From Pleodorina starrii (Eukaryota > Chlorophyta > Chlorophyceae > Chlamydomonadales > Volvocaceae): a stretch of DNA of 64,000 nucleotides. Positions within the stretch are counted from its first letter, which is position 1; every line of letters starts with the position of its first letter. The notes beneath the pieces were generated by a model that did no database searches, was not told the DNA's origin, and saw nothing but the letters and a program-made list of their open reading frames with translations. Location: contig BRXU01000076.1 of NCBI GenBank assembly GCA_030267565.1, forward strand, positions 58,832-122,831, written 5' to 3'. This document shows positions 45,151 to 60,100 of the stretch, one piece after another. The translations under genes were made by a program, and so were the position numbers.

Positions 45151-48100
45151 GTGGCACGCGTTTCGCCCCTTTGCACCCCTGTGCCTTTGCAGCTGAGGTG
45201 TGAAACCAGCCCAGCCCTCCTACACACGGTTATCGTCGGACCTAGGCCGGTAGACTTGGCACACAGCTGCCTTAATACAATACCTAGGGCTTGGTGTGAT
45301 CAGATGCTGCGAACTTTACTCGTACGGCAGTGGCACGCGTTTCGCCCCTTTGCACCCCTGTGCCTTTGCAGCTGAGGTGTGAAACCAGCCCAGCCCTCCT
45401 ACACACGGTTATCGTCGGACCTAGGCCGGTAGACTTGGCACACATGCGCCTTAATACAATACCTAGAGCATGGTGTGATCAGATGCTGCGAACTTTACTC
45501 GTACGGCAGTGGCACGCGTTTCGCCCCTTTGCACCCCTGTGCCTTTGCAGCTGAGGTGTGAAACCAGCCCAGCCCTCCTACACACGGTTATCGTCGGACC
45601 TAGGCCGGTAGACTTGGCACACAGCTGCATTAATACAATACCTAGGGCTTGGTGTGATCAGATGCTGCGAACTTTACTCGTACGGCAGTGGCACGCGTTT
45701 CGCCCCTTTGCACCCCTGTGCCTTTGCAGCTGAGGTGTGAAACCAGCCCAGCCCTCCTACACACGGTTATCGTCGGACCTAGGCCGGTAGACTTGGCACA
45801 CAGCTGCATTAATACAATACCTAGGGCTTGGTGTGATCAGATGCTGCGAACTTTACTCGTACGGCAGTGGCACGTGTTTCGCCCCTTTGCACCCCTGTGC
45901 CTTTGCAGCTGAGGTGTGAAACCAGCCCAGCCCTCCTACACACGGTTATCGTCGGACCTAGGCCGGTAGACTTGGCACACAGCTGCATTAATACAATACC
46001 TAGGGCATGGTGTGATCATATGCTGCGAACTTTACTCGTACGGCAGTGGCACGCGTTTCGCCCCTTTGCACCCCTGTGCCTTTGCAGCTGAGGTGTGAAA
46101 CCAGCCCAGCCCTCCTACACACGGTTATCGTCGGACCTAGGCCGGTAGACTTGGCACACAGCTGCCTTAATACAATGCCTAGGGCTTGGTGTGATCAGAT
46201 GCTGCGAACGTTACTCGTACGGCAGTGGCACGCGTTTCGCCCCTTTGCACCCCTGTGCCTTTGCAGCTGAGGTGTGAAACCAGCCCAGCCCTCCTACACA
46301 CGGTTATCGTCGGACCTAGGCCGGTAGACTTGGCACACAGCTGCATTAATACAATACCTAGGGCTTGGTGTGATCAGATGCTGCGAACTTTACTCGTACG
46401 GCAGTGGCACGCGTTTCGCCCCTTTGCACCCCTGTGCCTTTGCAGCTGAGGTGTGAAACCAGCCCAGCCCTCCTACACACGGTTATCGTCGGACCTAGGC
46501 CGGTAGACTTGGCACACAGCTGCATTAATACAATACCTAGGGCTTGGTGTGATCAGATGCTGCGAACTTTACTCGTACGGCAGTGGCACGCGTTTCGCCC
46601 CTTTGCACCCCTGTGCCTTTGCAGCTGAGGTGTGAAACCAGCCCAGCCCTCCTACACACGGTTATCGTCGGACCTAGGCCGGTAGACTTGGCACACAGCT
46701 GCCTTAATACAATGCCTAGGGCGTGGTGTGATCAGATGCTGCGAACTTTACTCGTACGGCAGTGGCACGTGTTTCGCCCCTTTGCACCCCTGTGCCTTTG
46801 CAGCTGAGGTGTGAAACCAGCCCAGCCCTCCTACACACGGTTATCGTCGGACCTAGGCCGGTAGACTTGGCACACAGCTGCCTTAATACAATACCTAGGG
46901 CTTGGTGTGATCAGATGCTGCGAACTTTACTCGTACGGCAGTGGCACGCGTTTCGCCCCTTTGCACCCCTGTGCCTTTGCAGCTGAGGTGTGAAACCAGC
47001 CCAGCCCTCCTACACACGGTTATCGTCGGACCTAGGCCGGTAGACTTGGCACACATGCGCCTTAATACAATACCTAGGGCTTGGTGTGATCAGATGCTGC
47101 GAACTTTACTCGTACGGCAGTGGCACGCGTTTCGCCCCTTTGCACCCCTGTGCCTTTGCAGCTGAGGTGTGAAACCAGCCCAGCCCTCCTACACACGGTT
47201 ATCGTCGGACCTAGGCCGGTAGACTTGGCACACATGCGCCTTAATACAATACCTAGGGCATGGTGTGATCAGATGCTGCGAACTTTACTCGTACGGCAGT
47301 GGCACGCGTTTCGCCCCTTTGCACCCCTGTGCCTTTGCAGCTGAGGTGTGAAACCAGCCCAGCCCTCCTACACACGGTTATCGTCGGACCTAGGCCGGTA
47401 GACTTGGCACACAGCTGCCTTAATACAATACCTAGGGCTTGGTGTGATCAGATGCTGCGAACTTTACTCGTACGGCAGTGGCACGCGTTTCGCCCCTTTG
47501 CACCCCTGTGCCTTTGCAGCTGAGGTGTGAAACCAGCCCAGCCCTCCTACACACGGTTATCGTCGGACCTAGGCCGGTAGACTTGGCACACAGCTGCATT
47601 AATACAATACCTAGGGCTTGGTGTGATCAGATGCTGCGAACTTTACTCGTACGGCAGTGGCACGTGTTTCGCCCCTTTGCACCCCTGTGCCTTTGCAGCT
47701 GAGGTGTGAAACCAGCCCAGCCCTCCTACACACGGTTATCGTCGGACCTAGGCCGGTAGACTTGGCACACAGCTGCATTAATACAATACCTAGGGCATGG
47801 TGTGATCAGATGCTGCGAACTTTACTCGTACGGCAGTGGCACGCGTTTCGCCCCTTTGCACCCCTGTGCCTTTGCAGCTGAGGTGTGAAACCAGCCCAGC
47901 CCTCCTACACACGGTTATCGTCGGACCTAGGCCGGTAGACTTGGCACACAGCTGCCTTAATACAATGCCTAGGGCTTGGTGTGATCAGATGCTGCGAAGT
48001 TTACTCGTACGGCAGTGGCACGCGTTTCGCCCCTTTGCACCCCTGTGCCTTTGCAGCTGAGGTGTGAAACCAGCCCAGCCCTCCTACACACGGTTATCGT

Positions 48101-51100
48101 CGGACCTAGGCCGGTAGACTTGGCACACAGCTGCATTAATACAATACCTAGGGCTTGGTGTGATCAGATGCTGCGAACGTTACTCGTACGGCAGTGGCAC
48201 GCGTTTCGCCCCTTTGCACCCCTGTGCCTTTGCAGCTGAGGTGTGAAACCAGCCCAGCCCTCCTACACACGGTTATCGTCGGACCTAGGCCGGTAGACTT
48301 GGCACACAGCTGCCTTAATACAATACCTAGGGCTTGGTGTGATCAGATGCTGCGAACTTTACTCGTACGGCAGTGGCACGCGTTTCGCCCCTTTGCACCC
48401 CTGTGCCTTTGCAGCTGAGGTGTGAAACCAGCCCAGCCCTCCTACACACGGTTATCGTCGGACCTAGGCCGGTAGACTTGGCACACATGCGCCTTAATAC
48501 AATACCTAGGGCATGGTGTGATCAGATGCTGCGAACTTTACTCGTACGGCAGTGGCACGCGTTTCGCCCCTTTGCACCCCTGTGCCTTTGCAGCTGAGGT
48601 GTGAAACCAGCCCAGCCCTCCTACACACGGTTATCGTCGGACCTAGGCCGGTAGACTTGGCACACAGCTGCATTAATACAATACCTAGGGCTTGGTGTGA
48701 TCAGATGCTGCGAACTTTACTCGTACGGCAGTGGCACGCGTTTCGCCCCTTTGCACCCCTGTGCCTTTGCAGCTGAGGTGTGAAACCAGCCCAGCCCTCC
48801 TACACACGGTTATCGTCGGACCTAGGCCGGTAGACTTGGCACACAGCTGCCTTAATACAATGCCTAGGGCGTGGTGTGATCAGATGCCGCGAACGTTACT
48901 CGTACGGCAGTGGCACGTGTTTCGCCCCTTTGCACCCCTGTGCCTTTGCAGCTGAGGTGTGAAACCAGCCCAGCCCTCCTACACACGGTTATCGTCGGAC
49001 CTAGGCCGGTAGACTTGGCACACAGCTGCCTTAATACAATACCTAGGGCTTGGTGTGATCAGATGCTGCGAACTTTACTCGTACGGCAGTGGCACGCGTT
49101 TCGCCCCTTTGCACCCCTGTGCCTTTGCAGCTGAGGTGTGAAACCAGCCCAGCCCTCCTACACACGGTTATCGTCGGACCTAGGCCGGTAGACTTGGCAC
49201 ACAGCTGCCTTAATACAATACCTAGGGCTTGGTGTGATCAGATGCTGCGAACTTTACTCGTACGGCAGTGGCACGTGTTTCGCCCCTTTGCACCCCTGTG
49301 CCTTTGCAGCTGAGGTGTGAAACCAGCCCAGCCCTCCTACACACGGTTATCGTCGGACCTAGGCCGGTAGACTTGGCACACAGCTGCCTTAATACAATAC
49401 CTAGGGCTTGGTGTGATCAGATGCTGCGAACTTTACTCGTACGGCAGTGGCACGCGTTTCGCCCCTTTGCACCCCTGTGCCTTTGCAGCTGAGGTGTGAA
49501 ACCAGCCCAGCCCTCCTACACACGGTTATCGTCGGACCTAGGCCGGTAGACTTGGCACACAGCTGCCTTAATACAATACCTAGGGCTTGGTGTGATCAGA
49601 TGCTGCGAACTTTACTCGTACGGCAGTGGCACGCGTTTCGCCCCTTTGCACCCCTGTGCCTTTGCAGCTGAGGTGTGAAACCAGCCCAGCCCTCCTACAC
49701 ACGGTTATCGTCGGACCTAGGCCGGTAGACTTGGCACACAGCTGCCTTAATACAATGCCTAGGGCTTGGTGTGATCAGATGCTGCGAACTTTACTCGTAC
49801 GGCAGTGGCACGTGTTTCGCCCCTTTGCACCCCTGTGCCTTTGCAGCTGAGGTGTGAAACCAGCCCAGCCCTCCTACACACGGTTATCGTCGGACCTAGG
49901 CCGGTAGACTTGGCACACAGCTGCCTTAATACAATGCCTAGGGCTTGGTGTGATCAGATGCTGCGAAGTTTACTCGTACGGCAGTGGCACGCGTTTCGCC
50001 CCTTTGCACCCCTGTGCCTTTGCAGCTGAGGTGTGAAACCAGCCCAGCCCTCCTACACACGGTTATCGTCGGACCTAGGCCGGTAGACTTGGCACACAGC
50101 TGCATTAATACAATACCTAGGGCTTGGTGTGATCAGATGCTGCGAACTTTACTCGTACGGCAGTGGCACGCGTTTCGCCCCTTTGCACCCCTGTGCCTTT
50201 GCAGCTGAGGTGTGAAACCAGCCCAGCCCTCCTACACACGGTTATCGTCGGACCTAGGCCGGTAGACTTGGCACACAGCTGCATTAATACAATACCTAGG
50301 GCTTGGTGTGATCAGATGCTGCGAACTTTACTCGTACGGCAGTGGCACGCGTTTCGCCCCTTTGCACCCCTGTGCCTTTGCAGCTGAGGTGTGAAACCAG
50401 CCCAGCCCTCCTACACACGGTTATCGTCGGACCTAGGCCGGTAGACTTGGCACACAGCTGCCTTAATACAATACCTAGGGCATGGTGTGATCAGATGCTG
50501 CGAACTTTACTCGTACGGCAGTGGCACGTGTTTCGCCCCTTTGCACCCCTGTGCCTTTGCAGCTGAGGTGTGAAACCAGCCCAGCCCTCCTACACACGGT
50601 TATCGTCGGACCTAGGCCGGTAGACTTGGCACACAGCTGCCTTAATACAATACTTAGGGCTTGGTGTGATCAGATGCTGCGAACTTTACTCGTACGGCAG
50701 TGGCACGCGTTTCGCCCCTTTGCACCCCTGTGCCTTTGCAGCTGAGGTGTGAAACCAGCCCAGCCCTCCTACACACGGTTATCGTCGGACCTAGGCCGGT
50801 AGACTTGGCACACAGCTGCCTTAATACAATACCTAGGGCATGGTGTGATCAGATGCTGCGAACTTTACTCGTACGGCAGTGGCACGCGTTTCGCCCCTTT
50901 GCACCCCTGTGCCTTTGCAGCTGAGGTGTGAAACCAGCCCAGCCCTCCTACACACGGTTATCGTCGGACCTAGGCCGGTAGACTTGGCACACAGCTGCAT
51001 TAATATTATACCTAGGGCTTGGTGTGATCAGATGCTGCGAACGTTACTCGTACGGCAGTGGCACGCGTTTCGCCCCTTTGCACCCCTGTGCCTTTGCAGC

Positions 51101-54100
51101 TGAGGTGTGAAACCAGCCCAGCCCTCCTACACACGGTTATCGTCGGACCTAGGCCGGTAGACTTGGCACACAGCTGCATTAATACAATACCTAGGGCTTG
51201 GTGTGATCAGATGCTGCGAACGTTACTCGTACGGCAGTGGCACGCGTTTCGCCCCTTTGCACCCCTGTGCCTTTGCAGCTGAGGTGTGAAACCAGCCCAG
51301 CCCTCCTACACACGGTTATCGTCGGACCTAGGCCGGTAGACTTGGCACACAGCTGCCTTAATACAATACCTAGGGCTTGGTGTGATCAGATGCTGCGAAC
51401 TTTACTCGTACGGCAGTGGCACGCGTTTCGCCCCTTTGCACCCCTGTGCCTTTGCAGCTGAGGTGTGAAACCAGCCCAGCCCTCCTACACACGGTTATCG
51501 TCGGACCTAGGCCGGTAGACTTGGCACACAGCTGCCTTAATACAATACCTAGAGCATGGTGTGATCATATGCTGCGAACTTTACTCGTACGGCAGTGGCA
51601 CGCGTTTCGCCCCTTTGCACCCCTGTGCCTTTGCAGCTGAGGTGTGAAACCAGCCCAGCCCTCCTACACACGGTTATCGTCGGACCTAGGCCGGTAGACT
51701 TGGCACACAGCTGCATTAATATTATACCTAGGGCTTGGTGTGATCATATGCTGCGAACTTTACTCGTACGGCAGTGGCACGCGTTTCGCCCCTTTGCACC
51801 CCTGTGCCTTTGCAGCTGAGGTGTGAAACCAGCCCAGCCCTCCTACACACGGTTATCGTCGGACCTAGGCCGGTAGACTTGGCACACAGCTGCATTAATA
51901 CAATACCTAGGGCTTGGTGTGATCAGATGCTGCGAACGTTACTCGTACGGCAGTGGCACGCGTTTCGCCCCTTTGCACCCCTGTGCCTTTGCAGCTGAGG
52001 TGTGAAACCAGCCCAGCCCTCCTACACACGGTTATCGTCGGACCTAGGCCGGTAGACTTGGCACACAGCTGCATTAATACAATACCTAGGGCTTGGTGTG
52101 ATCAGATGCTGCGAAGTGTACTCGTACGGCAGTGGCACGCGTTTCGCCCCTTTGCACCCCTGTGCCTTTGCAGCTGAGGTGTGAAACCAGCCCAGCCCTC
52201 CTACACACGGTTATCGTCGGACCTAGGCCGGTAGACTTGGCACACAGCTGCCTTAATACAATACCTAGGGCTTGGTGTGATCAGATGCTGCGAACTTTAC
52301 TCGTACGGCAGTGGCACGCGTTTCGCCCCTTTGCACCCCTGTGCCTTTGCAGCTGAGGTGTGAAACCAGCCCAGCCCTCCTACACACGGTTATCGTCGGA
52401 CCTAGGCCGGTAGACTTGGCACACATGCGCCTTAATACAATACCTAGGGCTTGGTGTGATCATATGCTGCGAACTTTACTCGTACGGCAGTGGCACGCGT
52501 TTCGCCCCTTTGCACCCCTGTGCCTTTGCAGCTGAGGTGTGAAACCAGCCCAGCCCTCCTACACACGGTTATCGTCGGACCTAGGCCGGTAGACTTGGCA
52601 CACAGCTGCATTAATACAATACCTAGGGCTTGGTGTGATCAGATGCTGCGAACTTTACTCGTACGGCAGTGGCACGCGTTTCGCCCCTTTGCACCCCTGT
52701 GCCTTTGCAGCTGAGGTGTGAAACCAGCCCAGCCCTCCTACACACGGTTATCGTCGGACCTAGGCCGGTAGACTTGGCACACAGCTGCCTTAATACAATA
52801 CCTAGGGCTTGGTGTGATCAGATGCTGCGAACTTTACTCGTACGGCAGTGGCACGCGTTTCGCCCCTTTGCACCCCTGTGCCTTTGCAGCTGAGGTGTGA
52901 AACCAGCCCAGCCCTCCTACACACGGTTATCGTCGGACCTAGGCCGGTAGACTTGGCACACAGCTGCATTAATACAATACCTAGGGCTTGGTGTGATCAG
53001 ATGCTGCGAACTTTACTCGTACGGCAGTGGCACGCGTTTCGCCCCTTTGCACCCCTGTGCCTTTGCAGCTGAGGTGTGAAACCAGCCCAGCCCTCCTACA
53101 CACGGTTATCGTCGGACCTAGGCCGGTAGACTTGGCACACAGCTGCCTTAATACAATACCTAGGGCTTGGTGTGATCAGATGCTGCGAACTTTACTCGTA
53201 CGGCAGTGGCACGCGTTTCGCCCCTTTGCACCCATTTCCTTTGCAGCTGAGGTGTGAAACCAGCCCAGCCCTCCTACACACGGTTATCGTCGGACCTAGG
53301 CCGGTAGACTTGGCACACAGCTGCCTTAATACAATACCTAGGGCATGGTGTGATCATATGCTGCGAACTTTACTCGTACGGCAGTGGCACGCGTTTCGCC
53401 CCTTTGCACCCCTGTGCCTTTGCAGCTGAGGTGTGAAACCAGCCCAGCCCTCCTACACACGGTTATCGTCGGACCTAGGCCGGTAGACTTGGCACACAGC
53501 TGCATTAATACAATACCTAGGGCTTGGTGTGATCAGATGCTGCGAACTTTACTCGTACGGCAGTGGCACGCGTTTCGCCCCTTTGCACCCCTGTGCCTTT
53601 GCAGCTGAGGTGTGAAACCAGCCCAGCCCTCCTACACACGGTTATCGTCGGACCTAGGCCGGTAGACTTGGCACACAGCTGCATTAATACAATACCTAGG
53701 GCTTGGTGTGATCAGATGCTGCGAACTTTACTCGTACGGCAGTGGCACGCGTTTCGCCCCTTTGCACCCCTGTGCCTTTGCAGCTGAGGTGTGAAACCAG
53801 CCCAGCCCTCCTACACACGGTTATCGTCGGACCTAGGCCGGTAGACTTGGCACACAGCTGCCTTAATACAATACCTAGGGCTTGGTGTGATCATATGCTG
53901 CGAACTTTACTCGTACGGCAGTGGCACGCGTTTCGCCCCTTTGCACCCCTGTGCCTTTGCAGCTGAGGTGTGAAACCAGCCCAGCCCTCCTACACACGGT
54001 TATCGTCGGACCTAGGCCGGTAGACTTGGCACACAGCTGCCTTAATACAATACCTAGGGCTTGGTGTGATCAGATGCTGCGAACTTTACTCGTACGGCAG

Positions 54101-57100
54101 TGGCACGCGTTTCGCCCCTTTGCACCCCTGTGCCTTTGCAGCTGAGGTGTGAAACCAGCCCAGCCCTCCTACACACGGTTATCGTCGGACCTAGGCCGGT
54201 AGACTTGGCACACAGCTGCCTTAATACAATACCTAGGGCTTGGTGTGATCAGATGCTGCGAACTTTACTCGTACGGCAGTGGCACGCGTTTCGCCCCTTT
54301 GCACCCCTGTGCCTTTGCAGCTGAGGTGTGAAACCAGCCCAGCCCTCCTACACACGGTTATCGTCGGACCTAGGCCGGTAGACTTGGCACACAGCTGCCT
54401 TAATACAATACCTAGGGCTTGGTGTGATCAGATGCTGCGAAGTTTACTCGTACGGCAGTGGCACGCGTTTCGCCCCTTTGCACCCCTGTGCCTTTGCAGC
54501 TGAGGTGTGAAACCAGCCCAGCCCTCCTACACACGGTTATCGTCGGACCTAGGCCGGTAGACTTGGCACACATGCGCCTTAATACAATACCTAGGGCTTG
54601 GTGTGATCATATGCTGCGAACTTTACTCGTACGGCAGTGGCACGCGTTTCGCCCCTTTGCACCCCTGTGCCTTTGCAGCTGAGGTGTGAAACCAGCCCAG
54701 CCCTCCTACACACGGTTATCGTCGGACCTAGGCCGGTAGACTTGGCACACAGCTGCATTAATACAATACCTAGGGCTTGGTGTGATCAGATGCTGCGAAC
54801 GTTACTCGTACGGCAGTGGCACGCGTTTCGCCCCTTTGCACCCCTGTGCCTTTGCAGCTGAGGTGTGAAACCAGCCCAGCCCTCCTACACACGGTTATCG
54901 TCGGACCTAGGCCGGTAGACTTGGCACACAGCTGCATTAATACAATACCTAGGGCTTGGTGTGATCAGATGCTGCGAACTTTACTCGTACGGCAGTGGCA
55001 CGCGTTTCGCCCCTTTGCACCCCTGTGCCTTTGCAGCTGAGGTGTGAAACCAGCCCAGCCCTCCTACACACGGTTATCGTCGGACCTAGGCCGGTAGACT
55101 TGGCACACAGCTGCCTTAATACAATACCTAGGGCTTGGTGTGATCATATGCTGCGAACTTTACTCGTACGGCAGTGGCACGCGTTTCGCCCCTTTGCACC
55201 CCTGTGCCTTTGCAGCTGAGGTGTGAAACCAGCCCAGCCCTCCTACACACGGTTATCGTCGGACCTAGGCCGGTAGACTTGGCACACAGCTGCCTTAATA
55301 CAATACCTAGGGCTTGGTGTGATCAGATGCTGCGAACTTTACTCGTACGGCAGTGGCACGCGTTTCGCCCCTTTGCACCCCTGTGCCTTTGCAGCTGAGG
55401 TGTGAAACCAGCCCAGCCCTCCTACACACGGTTATCGTCGGACCTAGGCCGGTAGACTTGGCACACAGCTGCATTAATACAATACCTAGGGCTTGGTGTG
55501 ATCAGATGCTGCGAACGTTACTCGTACGGCAGTGGCACGCGTTTCGCCCCTTTGCACCCCTGTGCCTTTGCAGCTGAGGTGTGAAACCAGCCCAGCCCTC
55601 CTACACACGGTTATCGTCGGACCTAGGCCGGTAGACTTGGCACACAGCTGCATTAATACAATACCTAGGGCTTGGTGTGATCAGATGCTGCGAACTTTAC
55701 TCGTACGGCAGTGGCACGCGTTTCGCCCCTTTGCACCCCTGTGCCTTTGCAGCTGAGGTGTGAAACCAGCCCAGCCCTCCTACACACGGTTATCGTCGGA
55801 CCTAGGCCGGTAGACTTGGCACACAGCTGCATTAATACAATACCTAGAGCATGGTGTGATCATATGCTGCGAACTTTACTCGTACGGCAGTGGCACGCGT
55901 TTCGCCCCTTTGCACCCCTGTGCCTTTGCAGCTGAGGTGTGAAACCAGCCCAGCCCTCCTACACACGGTTATCGTCGGACCTAGGCCGGTAGACTTGGCA
56001 CACAGCTGCCTTAATACAATACCTAGGGCTTGGTGTGATCAGATGCTGCGAACTTTACTCGTACGGCAGTGGCACGCGTTTCGCCCCTTTGCACCCCTGT
56101 GCCTTTGCAGCTGAGGTGTGAAACCAGCCCAGCCCTCCTACACACGGTTATCGTCGGACCTAGGCCGGTAGACTTGGCACACAGCTGCCTTAATACAATA
56201 CCTAGGGCTTGGTGTGATCAGATGCTGCGAACGTTACTCGTACGGCAGTGGCACGCGTTTCGCCCCTTTGCACCCCTGTGCCTTTGCAGCTGAGGTGTGA
56301 AACCAGCCCAGCCCTCCTACACACGGTTATCGTCGGACCTAGGCCGGTAGACTTGGCACACATGCGCCTTAATACAATACCTAGGGCATGGTGTGATCAT
56401 ATGCTGCGAACTTTACTCGTACGGCAGTGGCACGCGTTTCGCCCCTTTGCACCCCTGTGCCTTTGCAGCTGAGGTGTGAAACCAGCCCAGCCCTCCTACA
56501 CACGGTTATCGTCGGACCTAGGCCGGTAGACTTGGCACACAGCTGCATTAATACAATACCTAGGGCTTGGTGTGATCAGATGCTGCGAACTTTACTCGTA
56601 CGGCAGTGGCACGCGTTTCGCCCCTTTGCACCCCTGTGCCTTTGCAGCTGAGGTGTGAAACCAGCCCAGCCCTCCTACACACGGTTATCGTCGGACCTAG
56701 GCCGGTAGACTTGGCACACAGCTGCATTAATACAATACCTAGGGCTTGGTGTGATCAGATGCTGCGAACTTTACTCGTACGGCAGTGGCACGCGTTTCGC
56801 CCCTTTGCACCCCTGTGCCTTTGCAGCTGAGGTGTGAAACCAGCCCAGCCCTCCTACACACGGTTATCGTCGGACCTAGGCCGGTAGACTTGGCACACAG
56901 CTGCCTTAATACAATACCTAGGGCTTGGTGTGATCAGATGCTGCGAACTTTACTCGTACGGCAGTGGCACGCGTTTCGCCCCTTTGCACCCCTGTGCCTT
57001 TGCAGCTGAGGTGTGAAACCAGCCCAGCCCTCCTACACACGGTTATCGTCGGACCTAGGCCGGTAGACTTGGCACACAGCTGCCTTAATACAATACCTAG

Positions 57101-60100
57101 GGCTTGGTGTGATCAGATGCTGCGAACTTTACTCGTACGGCAGTGGCACGCGTTTCGCCCCTTTGCACCCCTGTGCCTTTGCAGCTGAGGTGTGAAACCA
57201 GCCCAGCCCTCCTACACACGGTTATCGTCGGACCTAGGCCGGTAGACTTGGCACACAGCTGCCTTAATACAATACCTAGGGCTTGGTGTGATCAGATGCT
57301 GCGAACTTTACTCGTACGGCAGTGGCACGCGTTTCGCCCCTTTGCACCCCTGTGCCTTTGCAGCTGAGGTGTGAAACCAGCCCAGCCCTCCTACACACGG
57401 TTATCGTCGGACCTAGGCCGGTAGACTTGGCACACAGCTGCCTTAATACAATGCCTAGGGCTTGGTGTGATCAGATGCTGCGAACTTTACTCGTACGGCA
57501 GTGGCACGTGTTTCGCCCCTTTGCACCCCTGTGCCTTTGCAGCTGAGGTGTGAAACCAGCCCAGCCCTCCTACACACGGTTATCGTCAGACCTAGGCCGG
57601 TAGACTTGGCACACATGCGCCTTAATACAATACCTAGGGCTTGGTGTGATCAGATGCTGCGAACTTTACTCGTACGGCAGTGGCACGCGTTTCGCCCCTT
57701 TGCACCCCTGTGCCTTTGCAGCTGAGGTGTGAAACCAGCCCAGCCCTCCTACACACGGTTATCGTCGGACCTAGGCCGGTAGACTTGGCACACAGCTGCA
57801 TTAATACAATACCTAGGGCTTGGTGTGATCAGATGCTGCGAACTTTACTCGTACGGCAGTGGCACGCGTTTCGCCCCTTTGCACCCCTGTGCCTTTGCAG
57901 CTGAGGTGTGAAACCAGCCCAGCCCTCCTACACACGGTTATCGTCGGACCTAGGCCGGTAGACTTGGCACACAGCTGCATTAATACAATACCTAGGGCTT
58001 GGTGTGATCAGATGCTGCGAACTTTACTCGTACGGCAGTGGCACACGTTTCGCCCCTTTGCACCCCTGTGCCTTTGCAGCTGAGGTGTGAAACCAGCCCA
58101 GCCCTCCTACACACGGTTATCGTCGGACCTAGGCCGGTAGACTTGGCACACAGCTGCCTTAATACAATACCTAGGGCTTGGTGTGATCAGATGCTGCGAA
58201 CTTTACTCGTACGGCAGTGGCACGCGTTTCGCCCCTTTGCACCCCTGTGCCTTTGCAGCTGAGGTGTGAAACCAGCCCAGCCCTCCTACACACGGTTATC
58301 GTCGGACCTAGGCCGGTAGACTTGGCACACAGCTGCCTTAATACAATACCTAGGGCTTGGTGTGATCAGATGCTGCGAACTTTACTCGTACGGCAGTGGC
58401 ACGCGTTTCGCCCCTTTGCACCCCTGTGCCTTTGCAGCTGAGGTGTGAAACCAGCCCAGCCCTCCTACACACGGTTATCGTCGGACCTAGGCCGGTAGAC
58501 TTGGCACACAGCTGCCTTAATACAATACCTAGGGCTTGGTGTGATCATATGCTGCGAACGTTACTCGTACGGCAGTGGCACGCGTTTCGCCCCTTTGCAC
58601 CCCTGTGCCTTTGCAGCTGAGGTGTGAAACCAGCCCAGCCCTCCTACACACGGTTATCGTCGGACCTAGGCCGGTAGACTTGGCACACAGCTGCATTAAT
58701 ACAATACCTAGGGCTTGGTGTGATCAGATGCTGCGAACGTTACTCGTACGGCAGTGGCACGCGTTTCGCCCCTTTGCACCCCTGTGCCTTTGCAGCTGAG
58801 GTGTGAAACCAGCCCAGCCCTCCTACACACGGTTATCGTCGGACCTAGGCCGGTAGACTTGGCACACAGCTGCATTAATACAATACCTAGGGCTTGGTGT
58901 GATCAGATGCTGCGAACTTTACTCGTACGGCAGTGGCACGCGTTTCGCCCCTTTGCACCCCTGTGCCTTTGCAGCTGAGGTGTGAAACCAGCCCAGCCCT
59001 CCTACACACGGTTATCGTCGGACCTAGGCCGGTAGACTTGGCACCCAGCTGCCTTAATACAATACCTAGGGCATGGTGTGATCAGATGCTGCGAACTTTA
59101 CTCGTACGGCAGTGGCACGCGTTTCGCCCCTTTGCACCCCTGTGCCTTTGCAGCTGAGGTGTGAAACCAGCCCAGCCCTCCTACACACGGTTATCGTCGG
59201 ACCTAGGCCGGTAGACTTGGCACACAGCTGCCTTAATACAATACCTAGGGCTTGGTGTGATCAGATGCTGCGAACTTTACTCGTACGGCAGTGGCACGCG
59301 TTTCGCCCCTTTGCACCCCTGTGCCTTTGCAGCTGAGGTGTGAAACCAGCCCAGCCCTCCTACACACGGTTATCGTCGGACCTAGGCCGGTAGACTTGGC
59401 ACACAGCTGCCTTAATACAATACCTAGGGCATGGTGTGATCAGATGCTGCGAACTTTACTCGTACGGCAGTGGCACGCGTTTCGCCCCTTTGCACCCCTG
59501 TGCCTTTGCAGCTGAGGTGTGAAACCAGCCCAGCCCTCCTACACACGGTTATCGTCGGACCTAGGCCGGTAGACTTGGCACACATGCGCCTTAATACAAT
59601 ACCTAGGGCTTGGTGTGATCAGATGCTGCGAACTTTACTCGTACGGCAGTGGCACGCGTTTCGCCCCTTTGCACCCCTGTGCCTTTGCAGCTGAGGTGTG
59701 AAACCAGCCCAGCCCTCCTACACACGGTTATCGTCGGACCTAGGCCGGTAGACTTGGCACACAGCTGCATTAATACAATACCTAGGGCTTGGTGTGATCA
59801 GATGCTGCGAACGTTACTCGTACGGCAGTGGCACGCGTTTCGCCCCTTTGCACCCCTGTGCCTTTGCAGCTGAGGTGTGAAACCAGCCCAGCCCTCCTAC
59901 ACACGGTTATCGTCGGACCTAGGCCGGTAGACTTGGCACACAGCTGCCTTAATACAATACCTAGGGCTTGGTGTGATCAGATGCTGCGAACTTTACTCGT
60001 ACGGCAGTGGCACGCGTTTCGCCCCTTTGCACCCCTGTGCCCTTTGCAGCTGAGGTGTGAAACCAGCCCAGCCCTCCTACACACGGTTATCGTCGGACCT